A DNA stretch of 64,000 nucleotides. Source: an uncultured Chloracidobacterium sp. (GTDB taxonomy: Bacteria > Acidobacteriota > Blastocatellia > Pyrinomonadales > Pyrinomonadaceae). The notes beneath the pieces are model-generated. The model ran no database searches, was not told where the DNA came from, and saw nothing but the letters and a program-made list of their open reading frames with translations. This document shows positions 52,601 to 61,195 of this stretch, in pieces; the first letter of the stretch is position 1; every line of letters begins with the position of its first letter. The translations under genes and the position numbers were made by a program. The stretch lies in the NCBI GenBank assembly GCA_936914845.1, contig CAKZGE010000003.1, forward strand, positions 496,001 to 560,000. Reading direction: 5' to 3'.

Positions 52601-52715
52601 ACATCCCCTTTTTGTTACCGATCTAAACTGGAGTTTTCGGGTTAAGGAGAACGTGTGCGCAAGATGAGCGAGGAGGCGGGGCGGCTGCTCGATTTCCGCC
52701 TAGAGTCTCTATACC

Positions 52716-52782
52716 GCTCCTACGGAGCTCGTTTGTCTGTTTGGGCTGTCGTGGCTATAAATATGCCGCTCCTAGCGGAGTT
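52716..52782. repeat. third copy of the 5-3-5 palindromic repeat family
   Basis: GCTCC-TAC-GGAGC (52716-52728), then CTCG, a G/T-rich spacer, GGCTATAAATATGCC and CCGCT-CCT-AGCGG (52766-52778). The order palindrome, CTCG, CTATAAATAT core, palindrome is the same as at 7553-7616, although the arms differ in sequence. Confidence 0.75.
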
Positions 52783-52853
52783 GCGACGGCTTCCCGCGTG
52801 GAGCCGAGCGGGATAGCCGCAAATCGTCGTTGCGAAAAAGAAAGAACCCAGTC

Positions 52854-53245
52854 GCTATCGCTCCCGGTTCTGACCCGGGCTGTGACGTCACCTTGGCCTG
52901 GCTGTCGCGGGGGGCCGACATGTGATCCGGTAATCGATTGGCCGGCGACGCGGGCGACGCGATCCTACTCGCACCTCTCCCCTCATCCGTGCTATCGCTC
53001 CCGGTTCTGACCCGGCTGTGAAGTCACCTTGGCCCGGCGGGCGACGCGGCCCGACGTAATGCGGTAATCGATTGGCCGGCGACGCGGCCGGACGTGATCC
53101 TACTCGCACCTCTCCCCTCATCCGTGCTATCGCTCCCGGTTCTGACCCGGCTGCGACGTCACCTTGGCCCGGCGGGCGACGCGGCCTGACGTGTTATCCG
53201 CCAATCGCTTGGCCGGCGACGCGATCGGATGTGATCCTACTCACC
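52854..53245. repeat. three tandem copies of an approximately 136-base repeat
   Basis: Copies begin at 52854, 52991 and 53126, each with GCTATCGCTCCCGGTTCTGA, followed by a GTCACCTTGGC box, a G+C-rich variable part, ATTGGCCGGCGACGCG (or CTTGGCC...) and GATCCTACTC. The third copy decays at its end. Periods are 137 and 135 bases. No coding or known RNA content is apparent. Confidence 0.85.
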
Positions 53246-53310
53246 CCTGACGACTCGCCCCTCGCCCCTCACAAGAGCGGACAAGAGTGTCCGCGTTCCG
53301 TTCGCGACTT

Positions 53311-53401
53311 AAGACTCAAGACTCAAGACTCAAGACTCAAGACTCAAGACTCAAGACTCAAGACTTAAGACTCAAGACTTAAGACTCAAGACTTAAGACT
53401 T
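53311..53401. repeat. 7-base satellite (AAGACTC/T)13
   Basis: Thirteen units in perfect register: seven AAGACTC, then a mixture of AAGACTT and AAGACTC. The preceding bases (GACTT at 53306) are a partial unit. The length variation suggests slippage. There is no promoter-like or coding signal inside. Confidence 0.93.
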
Positions 53402-53515
53402 ATACGGCTTACGACTTACGTAAAACTGAGATTAAAAGCAAAGGCGCCGGCCATTGCCGCATCATAAACATTGACCTAAGCGGCATATCGTCCGAAAATA
53501 AGAGCTGTTTTGGAA

Positions 53516-53914
53516 ATGAGCATTAAAATGCAAAAAAAGATCATGATCGTGGACGACCATGAAGACGCCCGCGAAATGATGCGTTTTAGCATCGAAAATT
53601 TTGGTTACGAGGTGATCGAGGCCGCCGGCCCGTATGAGGCGATCGATAAGGCCGCAGAGCTTCAACCGGACCTGATATTAATGGATGTCGGCATGCCTCT
53701 GCTTGACGGATTTTCGGCCACAGATCTGTTAAAGGCCCAACGTGCAACGGCATCTATCCCGGTGGTTATCGTCACGGGCTACAGCGATGTTCATTCGCAA
53801 GCGTCGCGCTCCGGATGTGTTGACGTGATCTACAAACCGGTCGATTTTGACAAATTAAGCGAGGTTCTGGACCGGCACACTGCGGGCAGCATACCAGCCG
53901 GCGTGGGCCGTTAA
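53516..53914 (+). CDS. stand-alone response-regulator receiver protein
   Basis: 132 residues, CheY-like. KIMIVDDHEDAREMMRFSIENFGYEVIEAA has the Asp pair, LILMDVGMPLLDG the phospho-acceptor Asp, VVIVTGYSD the Thr and DVIYKPVDFDKL the Lys. No output domain. Two ATGs (53516, 53528) are possible. Stand-alone receivers of this kind (DivK/Spo0F-like) usually relay phosphate between proteins; no kinase partner is adjacent. The 3' end overlaps the convergent YceH gene by four bases. Confidence 0.93.
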   Translation: MSIKMQKKIMIVDDHEDAREMMRFSIENFGYEVIEAAGPYEAIDKAAELQPDLILMDVGMPLLDGFSATDLLKAQRATASIPVVIVTGYSDVHSQASRSGCVDVIYKPVDFDKLSEVLDRHTAGSIPAGVGR

Positions 53915-54558
53915 CCAAACTGTGAGCGAAATGTGTCAAATTCCGTCCGCAGCTCGGCAAGCTGCTGTTTGAGCATTTCTATTTCCTGCTCAAGCATTTC
54001 AACCTTTTCATTTGCTGCGGTCGGAACCCTTTCTTTCGGTGCCGAAATGGAACTTGCATCGACCTCGCCCGAAAGAAGATGTGCATAACGGGCTTCTTTT
54101 TGCCCGGGCTGACGTTCAAGCTTTATGACGACGGGTTCGACACGAGCCGCCATTTCATCCAATGCCTGCTGAACTTCGCCGATGCCGCCAAATTCATGCA
54201 GCCGGCCGGTACGTTCGCGGATCTCGCCTAAGGTCTGCGGCCCGCGAAGCATCAGTACCGTCAAAACGGCTGTTTCTGCCTCCGTAAGCTGAAAATAGCT
54301 CGGCAGCATATGTTTATACTTTACCGTGCGGCTAGAACTGCCGTAGAAGAGATATACCAGATTGCGGTCGCGAAGCTCGTCGATCGAACGCAGGATCGTG
54401 GTTTCATCATACGAAACGACCGGATCGCGATTCGATCTTTGATTGCAGGCGGCAGTCAAGGCATTTAGCGTCAAGGGATAATATTCCGGCGTAGTCAGCT
54501 GTTTCTCGACCAAACAGCCAAGAATGCGAATTTCGACTTCGTTCAAAGGTTCAGCCAT
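53911..54558 (-). CDS. YceH-family DUF480 protein
   Basis: 215 residues. LNEVEIRILGCLVEKQLTTPEYYPLTLNALTAACNQRSNRDPV is the DUF480 winged-helix signature, followed by a second winged helix (TEAETAVLTVLMLRGPQTLGEIRERTGRLHEFGGIGEVQQALD). The C-terminus has a heptad-like coiled coil (EKVEMLEQEIEMLKQQLAELRTEFDTF). The family is conserved in proteobacteria and others; the function is not established. DNA-binding is plausible from the fold. Confidence 0.92.
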   Translation of the reverse strand: MAEPLNEVEIRILGCLVEKQLTTPEYYPLTLNALTAACNQRSNRDPVVSYDETTILRSIDELRDRNLVYLFYGSSSRTVKYKHMLPSYFQLTEAETAVLTVLMLRGPQTLGEIRERTGRLHEFGGIGEVQQALDEMAARVEPVVIKLERQPGQKEARYAHLLSGEVDASSISAPKERVPTAANEKVEMLEQEIEMLKQQLAELRTEFDTFRSQFG

Positions 54559-54612
54559 ACAGCGAATAGCTTATTACATTTTTGAGCTGATGTTTAGTGG
54601 GCTAAGATATCG

Positions 54613-55200
54613 ATGATGAACGTTTTGGTAACCCGCACAGCCGCCGACATACAAGCGGCCTTTGAAAAACTCTGTAATGCAAAAGTTCTCGGTTGCGATA
54701 CGGAAACGTCCGGGCTCAGCCCCCGACACGGCCGACTGCTTTCTATACAGTTTTCCGATGGGACGGTAAATGTATTGATCCCGCTATCCGAAGGTGTTCT
54801 ACCCGGCCGGCTGGCCGAGCTTTTGAATGACGAACAGATCGTTAAGATATTTCACAATGCCCGTTTTGATCTTGAATTTCTGCAAGCCGCCGGTTATCAG
54901 GTCAAAAACATCTTCGACACGATGATAGCCGAAAAGGTGCTGACAAATGGTGCCAATCAATCTGCTTCGCTCGCAGAAACCTTGTATCGGCATTTTGCCG
55001 TTGATCTGGACAAAACTCAGCGTGCAAAATTTAATCGCAAATGGGACGGTGTTTGGACCGAAGAATTGGTTATCTACGCTCTTTCGGATGTTTATCACCT
55101 GCCGGCGCTGATGCAGGAACAATTGGCGTGGATCGAAAGATTGGGTTTGCAGGACGATCTCGCGGCCCAGGCGGCAAAATTGATTCACCCCCAACGATGA
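54613..55200 (+). CDS. RNase D-like DEDDy 3'-5' exonuclease
   Basis: 195 residues, essentially one exonuclease domain. Exo I is VLGCDTETSGLSPRHGRLLSIQFSDG, Exo II is KIFHNARFDLEFLQAAGYQV, Exo III is ELVIYALSDVYHLPALMQEQL, with the Tyr characteristic of DEDDy enzymes. It lacks the HRDC domains of full RNase D. It probably trims RNA 3' ends. The 3' end overlaps the convergent thioesterase gene by 16 bases. Confidence 0.92.
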   Translation: MMNVLVTRTAADIQAAFEKLCNAKVLGCDTETSGLSPRHGRLLSIQFSDGTVNVLIPLSEGVLPGRLAELLNDEQIVKIFHNARFDLEFLQAAGYQVKNIFDTMIAEKVLTNGANQSASLAETLYRHFAVDLDKTQRAKFNRKWDGVWTEELVIYALSDVYHLPALMQEQLAWIERLGLQDDLAAQAAKLIHPQR

Positions 55201-55655
55201 TACGCCGGATGACCTTCCTTCACAGCGACAAAAGTTCCCCGACATGTGTCGCAAACCTTTCCGCCGGCAATAAGTTCGGCTTCAACGGTGGCCCGGTCTT
55301 CCGTAGAATCCACAACGCGGGCCTTTAACGTGATAATGGCATCGGCCGGTGTGGGGCGGAGCAATTTTACGTGAAAATCGGCGGTTACAGTGCATGGAAC
55401 CGTTTCTGCCCCTGATCGCTTCATTAGGTGATAAGCCGCGGCCCAGTTCGAATGACAGTCCAACAAAGCACCGATTATGCCGCCATTTAAAACACCGGGA
55501 AATGCCTGGTGATGCGGTTCAGCACGCCATTCCGCGATCAATTCATCGCCATCGGCAAAGCTGCGAATATGGAGGCCCTTCTCATTGGCCGGCCCGCAGC
55601 CAAAACAGATCCCGTTCGGAGCAAAGGTTTCTTGTAAAGAGATCGTATTTGGCAT
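55185..55655 (-). CDS. PaaI-like hotdog thioesterase
   Basis: 156 residues with the 4HBT/PaaI hotdog signature HHQAFPGVLNGGIIGALLDCHSNWAAAYHLM and a C-terminal strand (FHVKLLRPTPADAIITLKARVVDSTEDRATVEAELIAGGKVCDTCRGTFVAVK). N-terminal CFGCGPANEKGL is also common in this family. It probably hydrolyses an acyl-CoA. The substrate is unknown. Confidence 0.9.
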   Translation of the reverse strand: MPNTISLQETFAPNGICFGCGPANEKGLHIRSFADGDELIAEWRAEPHHQAFPGVLNGGIIGALLDCHSNWAAAYHLMKRSGAETVPCTVTADFHVKLLRPTPADAIITLKARVVDSTEDRATVEAELIAGGKVCDTCRGTFVAVKEGHPAYHRWG

Positions 55656-55729
55656 TAATAATATTTAGAAACAAAAGCGGATCACGATCAAGTCGGTTCA
55701 TTTTCAACCACTTTAGTTTTCTTTGCCGA

Positions 55730-56359
55730 TCAAGACCTGTACGGGCCGATCTTCTCTTCCAGCCAGTTTGTAAGGTCGTCCACTGATTCAATATGAACGG
55801 GTTTACCGCTCCAAGCTTTTATAGCAAAAATAATAAGCATTACCGTTGTCACGATCGAAAAGATGAACGCCGGGATCTCGCCGACGGGGGTAAGCTTGCT
55901 AACGCCGCCTAGGATCGCACCAACTAAAAGGATGCCAACATGGGCGGCCAAGCCCTGGGCCGCATGAAAACGGACTTTCGATTCTTCTTTAGGAATAACG
56001 ACAAGCAGTATCAAACCCGCGACCAAACCGATCGAAAAAGGAACATACGGAAGTCCGATCAGCCATTTTTCAGGCAAACCGGTTTTAGCTTCCTTACGAC
56101 TCGATGCCCGGTCCAGTTGCGGCGGCATTGTCGCTTGAAGAAGATCCACATCGCCCCGGGGCCGCGAGTACGAATTGAACCGCGTTTCTTCCAGAAGCAG
56201 TGTTTCATCCTCCGTTACGCTCGCGGGTCGTTGCGGAAACTCGCCCGTTGCATATGGAGATGCCGGAGCCTGATAGCCGGATACGTCCTTTTCGGCCGAT
56301 TGCCGTGCCTTTTCAGGAAAATCAGGTTCCAACCTATTTGTATCGTACTTTTTTGCCAT
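55730..56359 (-). CDS. DUF4870-like membrane protein
   Basis: 209 residues. The first 115 are polar and probably disordered; then come three to four membrane segments (WLIGLPYVPFSIGLVAGLILLVVI, HAAQGLAAHVGILLVGAILGGVS, IPAFIFSIVTTVMLIIFAIKAWSG), with KVRFHAAQGLA as the DUF4870/Tic20-like signature. The function is unknown. It begins about 46 bases after the MgtE-N/CBS gene and is likely co-transcribed with it. Confidence 0.8.
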   Translation of the reverse strand: MAKKYDTNRLEPDFPEKARQSAEKDVSGYQAPASPYATGEFPQRPASVTEDETLLLEETRFNSYSRPRGDVDLLQATMPPQLDRASSRKEAKTGLPEKWLIGLPYVPFSIGLVAGLILLVVIPKEESKVRFHAAQGLAAHVGILLVGAILGGVSKLTPVGEIPAFIFSIVTTVMLIIFAIKAWSGKPVHIESVDDLTNWLEEKIGPYRS

Positions 56360-56405
56360 TCTTGCTCATCAATTACGACATCCGAAAGTGTTTAGTTCGG
56401 AAATT

Positions 56406-57656
56406 CTAATTACCGAAAAGCCTCGGCATACGGGGCTGCAGATTCTTTGGAAGCAGGATCTCCATTGCGTCGTCAACGGTCACTATACCGGCAATATCTC
56501 CGTCATCATCGATCACAGGCAATGCCAAAAGGTTGTATTCGGCGATCGCCTGTGCCGCGTCTTCTGCTGGATCAGCCGGATGTGCATACTGGAATTTCTG
56601 CCGCATAATGTCTTCTAAACGGTTTTCCGGTTCGGCTCTGATCAAGCTGCGAAGGCTTATCAACCCGCATATTTTCCAAGAGGCTTCCTCTTCAACAACA
56701 TACAGATAGTAGATCATATTCGGAGTTTCGGCCATTTCGCGGATCCGATCGATGGTTTCCGCCACAGTCAGATTTCGCGGGAAAGCAATGAATTCAGTCG
56801 TCATCAATCCGCCGGCTGTGTCGTGGTCAAAATTCATCAGCTCGGCTACATCGGCTTTTTCATCTTCCTCCATTAGATTAAAAAGCTCTTCGGCTTTTTC
56901 CTCCGAAAGTTCCCCCAATACATCGACGGCATCGTCGGGCGACATTTCCTCTAAAATGTCCGCCGCCCGTTCTTCGTCCATTTCCTCCAAGATGCGGGCC
57001 TGCGTTTCGGTTGACATTTCCTCTAGGGTATCGGCCGCTATCTCGTTGTCCAGACTTTCAACGATCTCTGTCCGATGGACCGGAGAAAGAGATTCGGCAA
57101 GCTGGGCGATCTCAACCGGATGAAGGCGGGAAAGTTTATCTTTCGAAGATTTAAGCTGAACGGCAACGGTCGTTGTATCTGTAGCCAGATAGCCGACATC
57201 GGCCCAATCGATAACTTCTACCGGACGCGAATTACCGTAAAATCCCTGTGGCATCAATCGCCGCAGAAATCCTTGAAAGGTAACGTCGGCTCCGGTAACA
57301 CGATAGAAATCGCCGGTATCGATCAATTGTACGTCGTTCACCCGCACCACACGTTTGCCGTCAACATCGATCAATTGATTATCAAGCACATCTTTTGCCA
57401 AGAGCACTTCACCGTCGCGACGTTTGAAAGGTGTCAGATCCAGTTTCGCAGAGCTCATCTTTGCTCCGCTCAGATCAAGCTGAGCAATATTCCTACGCGG
57501 AATAAAAAAATCCCGCCGCCGAAATCGCGCGACCAACCCTACGACCGGCGGATAATCGTCGCTGCCGTAACGGACCAATATGTCCCGGATAGCAGCAATT
57601 CTCTCGCCCCGAGCATCATAAATGGGTCGCCCTAAGATCTGGGAAAGATAAAGCAT
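56406..57656 (-). CDS. soluble MgtE-N / CBS-pair protein with PRC-like N-terminus
   Basis: 416 residues. The first 170 resemble two PRC-barrel-like units (LGRPIYDARGERIAAIRDILVRYG, DVLDNQLIDVDGKRVVRVNDVQLID). Residues about 180-290 are an MgtE_N superhelix (LHPVEIAQLAESLSPVHRTEIVESLDNEIAADTLEEMS...), and 295-416 are two CBS motifs (DHDTAGGLMTTEFIAFPRNLTVAETIDRIRE, DAAQAIAEYNLLALPVIDDDGDIAGIVTVDDAMEILL). There is no membrane domain, unlike MgtE. It may be a metal- or nucleotide-sensing regulator acting on another transporter. Such proteins are often next to Nramp-type transporters; none is here. Confidence 0.9.
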   Translation of the reverse strand: MLYLSQILGRPIYDARGERIAAIRDILVRYGSDDYPPVVGLVARFRRRDFFIPRRNIAQLDLSGAKMSSAKLDLTPFKRRDGEVLLAKDVLDNQLIDVDGKRVVRVNDVQLIDTGDFYRVTGADVTFQGFLRRLMPQGFYGNSRPVEVIDWADVGYLATDTTTVAVQLKSSKDKLSRLHPVEIAQLAESLSPVHRTEIVESLDNEIAADTLEEMSTETQARILEEMDEERAADILEEMSPDDAVDVLGELSEEKAEELFNLMEEDEKADVAELMNFDHDTAGGLMTTEFIAFPRNLTVAETIDRIREMAETPNMIYYLYVVEEEASWKICGLISLRSLIRAEPENRLEDIMRQKFQYAHPADPAEDAAQAIAEYNLLALPVIDDDGDIAGIVTVDDAMEILLPKNLQPRMPRLFGN

Positions 57657-57865
57657 TCGATAAATAATACCCCCAAATGAAGGCGATTGTCAGTTTATTG
57701 ACATCCATTCGCCTTATCTTAAGGATAAAAAAGTTTGCGCCTTCTCGGGTTTCTATGCTACATTTGATTCGTTGAAGAATATTTATATTCGTTCAACGGT
57801 GTTTTATAGTAACCTTTCACCCGCCATTTCACGGATTTTTAGAAGATTTCATAGACCGAACCCGG

Positions 57866-58711
57866 ATGCGCATATTGCTCTTAACATTACTGGTAGTAGT
57901 TTCCCACTCTGCGGCATATACACAATCTCGTACCTTCGACAACTTCGATCGTTCGCAGGGCGTGAGCGTTGTCTATCCGCCGTATATCCCATCAATTGAA
58001 AAAAAACTTGTCAAAAAAACGGGCAAAGCAGAGCGGAGAGCAGCCGCCATCGAAGCTCGGGCGAAGCGAAAGCAGGGAACCGTCGCGAACGAGGGCTTGG
58101 CAGGTCGCGAGTCGCAAATGCCGGTGACAAAGCTTGTAATGGGTTCGAGCCCGCATCTGAAAGGGTTTACTACGGGAAATTCCAGTCACGATCAGTACAT
58201 AGTGGAATCGAGTCGTCGATATAGCATCGACCCTTTGCTGATCTATTCCCAAATGCATCAAGAATCTTCATTCAAGATCAATGCCACGTCGAATAAAGGT
58301 GCAAGCGGTCTGATGCAACTTATGCCGGCAACAGCACGACGTTTTGGTGTGACGAAGATCTACGACCCGAAACAGAATATCGAGGCGGGCGTACGCTATA
58401 TGCGGTGGCTGCTGGATACTTTTAATGGTGATGTAGTGCTGGCTTTGGCAGGATACAATGCCGGTGAAGGGGCCGTTATGAAATATGGATGGAATGTTCC
58501 TCCATACCGCGAGACCCGCGAATATGTTCGGCGCATCTCTGCCCGGTACAACACGATATCGAACCCGCAATATGTTAATCGAGCTCGACGTGTGGACAAT
58601 ACGACCGCCGCAAAGCTTGAACAAAGGGAATCTCGTCCGCTGACAGTTTTCGAGCCTGATGCGATCCCGGTCAGATTGCCGAGCGGCAAGATGATCCTGA
58701 CCAGTCAATAG
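57866..58711 (+). CDS. exported lytic transglycosylase (SLT domain)
   Basis: 281 residues. Signal peptide MRILLLTLLVVVSHSAAYTQS. A basic linker (about 50-80) leads to the SLT domain: YIVESSRRYSIDPLLIYSQMHQESSFKINATSNKGASGLMQLMPATARRFGV, with the catalytic Glu in HQESSF, then ALAGYNAGEGAVMKYG. It cleaves peptidoglycan to 1,6-anhydromuropeptides in the periplasm. No LysM domain is seen. Confidence 0.95.
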   Translation: MRILLLTLLVVVSHSAAYTQSRTFDNFDRSQGVSVVYPPYIPSIEKKLVKKTGKAERRAAAIEARAKRKQGTVANEGLAGRESQMPVTKLVMGSSPHLKGFTTGNSSHDQYIVESSRRYSIDPLLIYSQMHQESSFKINATSNKGASGLMQLMPATARRFGVTKIYDPKQNIEAGVRYMRWLLDTFNGDVVLALAGYNAGEGAVMKYGWNVPPYRETREYVRRISARYNTISNPQYVNRARRVDNTTAAKLEQRESRPLTVFEPDAIPVRLPSGKMILTSQ

Positions 58712-58738
58712 GAATATTCGCAGGGTTTCATAGTATGT

Positions 58739-58770
58739 AGAGACCGGCCTTCAATGGCCGGCTCTTTTTG
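58739..58770 (+). terminator. Rho-independent terminator after the transglycosylase
   Basis: A six-base CCGGCC/GGCCGG stem (58744-58749 with 58756-58761), extended through a bulged A by AG/CT, loop TTCAAT, followed by CTCTTTTTG. It lies about 30 bases after the stop codon. Confidence 0.8.
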
Positions 58771-58819
58771 TTTGCGGCAACCAATTGCGGTATATTCTAG
58801 CTGTTAAATTCGACGATAT

Positions 58820-59398
58820 ATGTTTTGTACAAAGTGCGGTACGGAGAATATTGAGGATTCGGTGTATTGCCGGAAATGCGGAACACTTCTTGAGGAAGAG
58901 CAAGAAACAAGGATCGCGGCAGAAAGACATTCGGCTCCGGGCGAAAAGGCAGAAAACGTTGTTTTTTCCATTAGCCCGACGCTTTTGTTTGTTAAGGCTG
59001 GTTATGGGCTAGCGATCGTGGGATCTTTTTTGATAGTCGCCATGCTTAGCCTGTTCTTCCCGGCGGTCTCCTTTTGGGTCGTCATTCCGCTTGGATTAGC
59101 ATTGCTTTTGATACCGGCGTTTTATCATTTGCGGAAACGGATGGTCAGATACACGTTGACCGAATCGACTGTCGAAATAGATGAAGGCTTAATATCGCGA
59201 ACGACACGGAGCATACCGATCCGCCGTATTCAGGACGTAACGGTTTCGGCCGGTTTTGGCCAGCGTTTGCTCGGCTTCGGCGACATCGTCATCGACAATG
59301 CCGGTCGTGATGGTGAACGGATAACACTTAAAAATGTAAATGGCCCACGCAAATGCGCGGATATGCTGTTGCGACAAATGCGGCAGTTGGAGAAATAA
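58820..59398 (+). CDS. zinc-ribbon plus bacterial PH-domain membrane protein
   Basis: 192 residues. Zinc ribbon MFCTKCGTENIEDSVYCRKCGTLL, two membrane segments (GLAIVGSFLIVAMLSLFFPAV, VVIPLGLALLLIPAFYHL), and a YdbT-like bPH2 domain (RYTLTESTVEIDEGLISRTTRSIPIRRIQDVTVSAGFGQRLLGFGDIVIDNAG). Such proteins are of unknown function. The rfbB start lies seven bases downstream of its stop. Confidence 0.9.
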   Translation: MFCTKCGTENIEDSVYCRKCGTLLEEEQETRIAAERHSAPGEKAENVVFSISPTLLFVKAGYGLAIVGSFLIVAMLSLFFPAVSFWVVIPLGLALLLIPAFYHLRKRMVRYTLTESTVEIDEGLISRTTRSIPIRRIQDVTVSAGFGQRLLGFGDIVIDNAGRDGERITLKNVNGPRKCADMLLRQMRQLEK

Positions 59399-59405
59399 GC
59401 GACCC

Positions 59406-60425
59406 ATGCGAAAGATATTTGTTACCGGCGGTGCAGGTTTTATAGGCTCGGCCTTTATTCGTATTGTACAGGAAACCCAACCGACAACTTACATTGTTAA
59501 TTTTGACGCACTTACATATGCGGGAAACCCGGAGAATTTGACAGGATTGGATCCGTCTCGTCACCACTTCGTTCAAGGTGATATTTGTGATCGGGAAGCT
59601 GTTTTGGCTGCTCTTCCTACCGACTGTCAAGCTTTGTTCAATTTCGCTGCCGAATCTCATGTCGATCGCAGCATTCGATCGGCGGATGAATTTTTGCGTA
59701 CCAACATCATCGGCACACAGGTCTTGCTCGACGCTGCTCGGGAGCGGGGCATCGATCGCTTTGTGCAGATTTCTACAGATGAGGTGATGGGAAGCCTGGC
59801 TGATGATAGTGAAGAGTTTTTTACGGAGAGCTCGGCACTTGAACCGAATTCGCCCTACGCCGCTTCGAAAGCCGCTGCCGAGCTTGTCGTTCGAGCTGCT
59901 CGCGAAACTCATGGCATTGACACAGTTATAACCCGCTGCGGCAATAATTACGGCCCGCGTCAATTTCCTGAAAAGCTGATACCTCTGATGATCGCCAACG
60001 CCTTGAGCGACATTCCACTGCCGGTTTACGGCGATGGAAAAAATGTTCGCGACTGGATCTATGTTGACGACCATGCAAGGGCCATTTGGCTCGCATACGA
60101 AAAAGGCCGGCCCGGTGAATCCTATAATATAGGAGCCCGCAATGAACAGTTCAATATCGACGTGGTACGGGCGATATTAGACGCTTTGGGTAAACCGCAT
60201 TCATTGATCGATTTTGTAACTGACAGATTAGGCCATGACCGCCGCTACGCCATTGATCCGGCGAAGGCCGAAAGGGAGCTCGGCTGGAAACCACAGGTAA
60301 GTTGGAACGAAGGCTTGAGCCAGACCATCAATTGGTACATTGAGAACCAAGATGCCATCGACCGCATTCGCAATGGAGAGTATCGAACTTACTATAAGAA
60401 AAACTACGGTACGGCTCTCGGATAA
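59406..60425 (+). CDS. rfbB: dTDP-glucose 4,6-dehydratase
   Basis: 339-residue extended SDR enzyme, the second step of dTDP-L-rhamnose synthesis. NAD motif FVTGGAGFIGSAFIR; active-site TDEVMGSLADD region (Thr-Asp-Glu) and YAASKAAAE (Tyr/Lys); NNYGPRQFPEKLIPL and DWIYVDDHARAIWL are RmlB signatures. EVMG instead of the common EVYG is a small variation. The frame opens at 59340, but the conserved start MRKIFVTGG is at 59406, just after the upstream stop. No rfbA or rfbC is seen here. Confidence 0.95.
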   Translation: MRKIFVTGGAGFIGSAFIRIVQETQPTTYIVNFDALTYAGNPENLTGLDPSRHHFVQGDICDREAVLAALPTDCQALFNFAAESHVDRSIRSADEFLRTNIIGTQVLLDAARERGIDRFVQISTDEVMGSLADDSEEFFTESSALEPNSPYAASKAAAELVVRAARETHGIDTVITRCGNNYGPRQFPEKLIPLMIANALSDIPLPVYGDGKNVRDWIYVDDHARAIWLAYEKGRPGESYNIGARNEQFNIDVVRAILDALGKPHSLIDFVTDRLGHDRRYAIDPAKAERELGWKPQVSWNEGLSQTINWYIENQDAIDRIRNGEYRTYYKKNYGTALG

Positions 60426-60435
60426 GGTCAAGGAA

Positions 60436-61092
60436 CTAGGCCGCGTTATTTCGATCCAAATTATCGGCAAAGAGGTTCTCAAGCTCTTTTAGCAATGTTT
60501 CGAGCTGGATCTTTGCGTCCGCCGGACTGGCCTGCGGCGTAGAAACCCGGACCTTTACGAAATGGTTACGAAAGGGAAATACGTAGATCTCCGAGATCAT
60601 CGGCCGCTGGCGAACAGTCAAGCTGTAGGCCGAATGCAAAACTGCGATGCGTCCATCTTTTTCGGCAAGCGTCTTTTTGCCGCCGGCAAGTTCTTTTAGA
60701 TCCGAATAATATCCAAGTTCGGCCATCGAAGCTATTTCGGCCCGTGCCCGATCCATTTCCAGCTTGACCGGCCCATTTAACATATTTGGTATGGAACGCA
60801 GCCCTCCATTGAATATGTATGCGGTAACAACAGCACCTCCGTCGGATTCGTAACTAACGCTAGATCCAAGTTCCGGTTGCGGATAGGTCACTAGATCGCC
60901 TTTTTCCCAATTCGCCACTTGCGGAAACTCTACGCGAAGTGTCCCGTTCATCACACGAACGCTTCCTTTCTCGGTTTGTTGAGATTTGGCTGCGGGGGTT
61001 GGAAGTGGTCCTGTTCTCTCTTGCGAAAATGTCGAAAGAGCGGCAAAACCAAGTATAATGTAAACGGCGACAGAACATAGTGTAATTTTCAT
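60436..61092 (-). CDS. exported protein of unknown function
   Basis: 218 residues. Signal peptide MKITLCSVAVYIILGFAALSTFS; the mature part contains VRVMNGTLRVEFPQVANWEKGD, SYESDGGAVVTAYIFNGGL and a C-terminal coil LETLLKELENLFAD. I do not recognise the family. It sits between rfbB (convergent, 10 bases apart) and rfbD (divergent), in a block of polysaccharide genes. Confidence 0.65.
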   Translation of the reverse strand: MKITLCSVAVYIILGFAALSTFSQERTGPLPTPAAKSQQTEKGSVRVMNGTLRVEFPQVANWEKGDLVTYPQPELGSSVSYESDGGAVVTAYIFNGGLRSIPNMLNGPVKLEMDRARAEIASMAELGYYSDLKELAGGKKTLAEKDGRIAVLHSAYSLTVRQRPMISEIYVFPFRNHFVKVRVSTPQASPADAKIQLETLLKELENLFADNLDRNNAA

Positions 61093-61195
61093 AACATTCC
61101 GGACGACACTCCTTTTCGTCGTGCAAGTCTATAATGTTGATAAGAAGCGGTCAATTTCAAAAAGGATGTATCGGCTGCGTTAAATTTGAGAGATT

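Larger units (their letters stand above)
52601..53509. other. repeat-rich gap without a recognisable gene
   Basis: About 0.9 kb. It holds one copy of the 5-3-5 palindrome family (52716-52782), three diverged tandem copies of an approximately 136-base unit (52854-53245), a short low-complexity stretch and a 7-base satellite (53311-53401). Frames inside it are produced by the repeats and resemble no protein. No tRNA or other known RNA gene was found. Confidence 0.7.

Noticed and set aside
52888..53368. Open frames on both strands inside the tandem repeats
   Set aside because: They arise from repeated G+C-rich sequence, show no protein-like composition and overlap each other.
53311..53401. 7-base satellite as a CRISPR array
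   Set aside because: There are no spacers between units; it is a simple tandem repeat.
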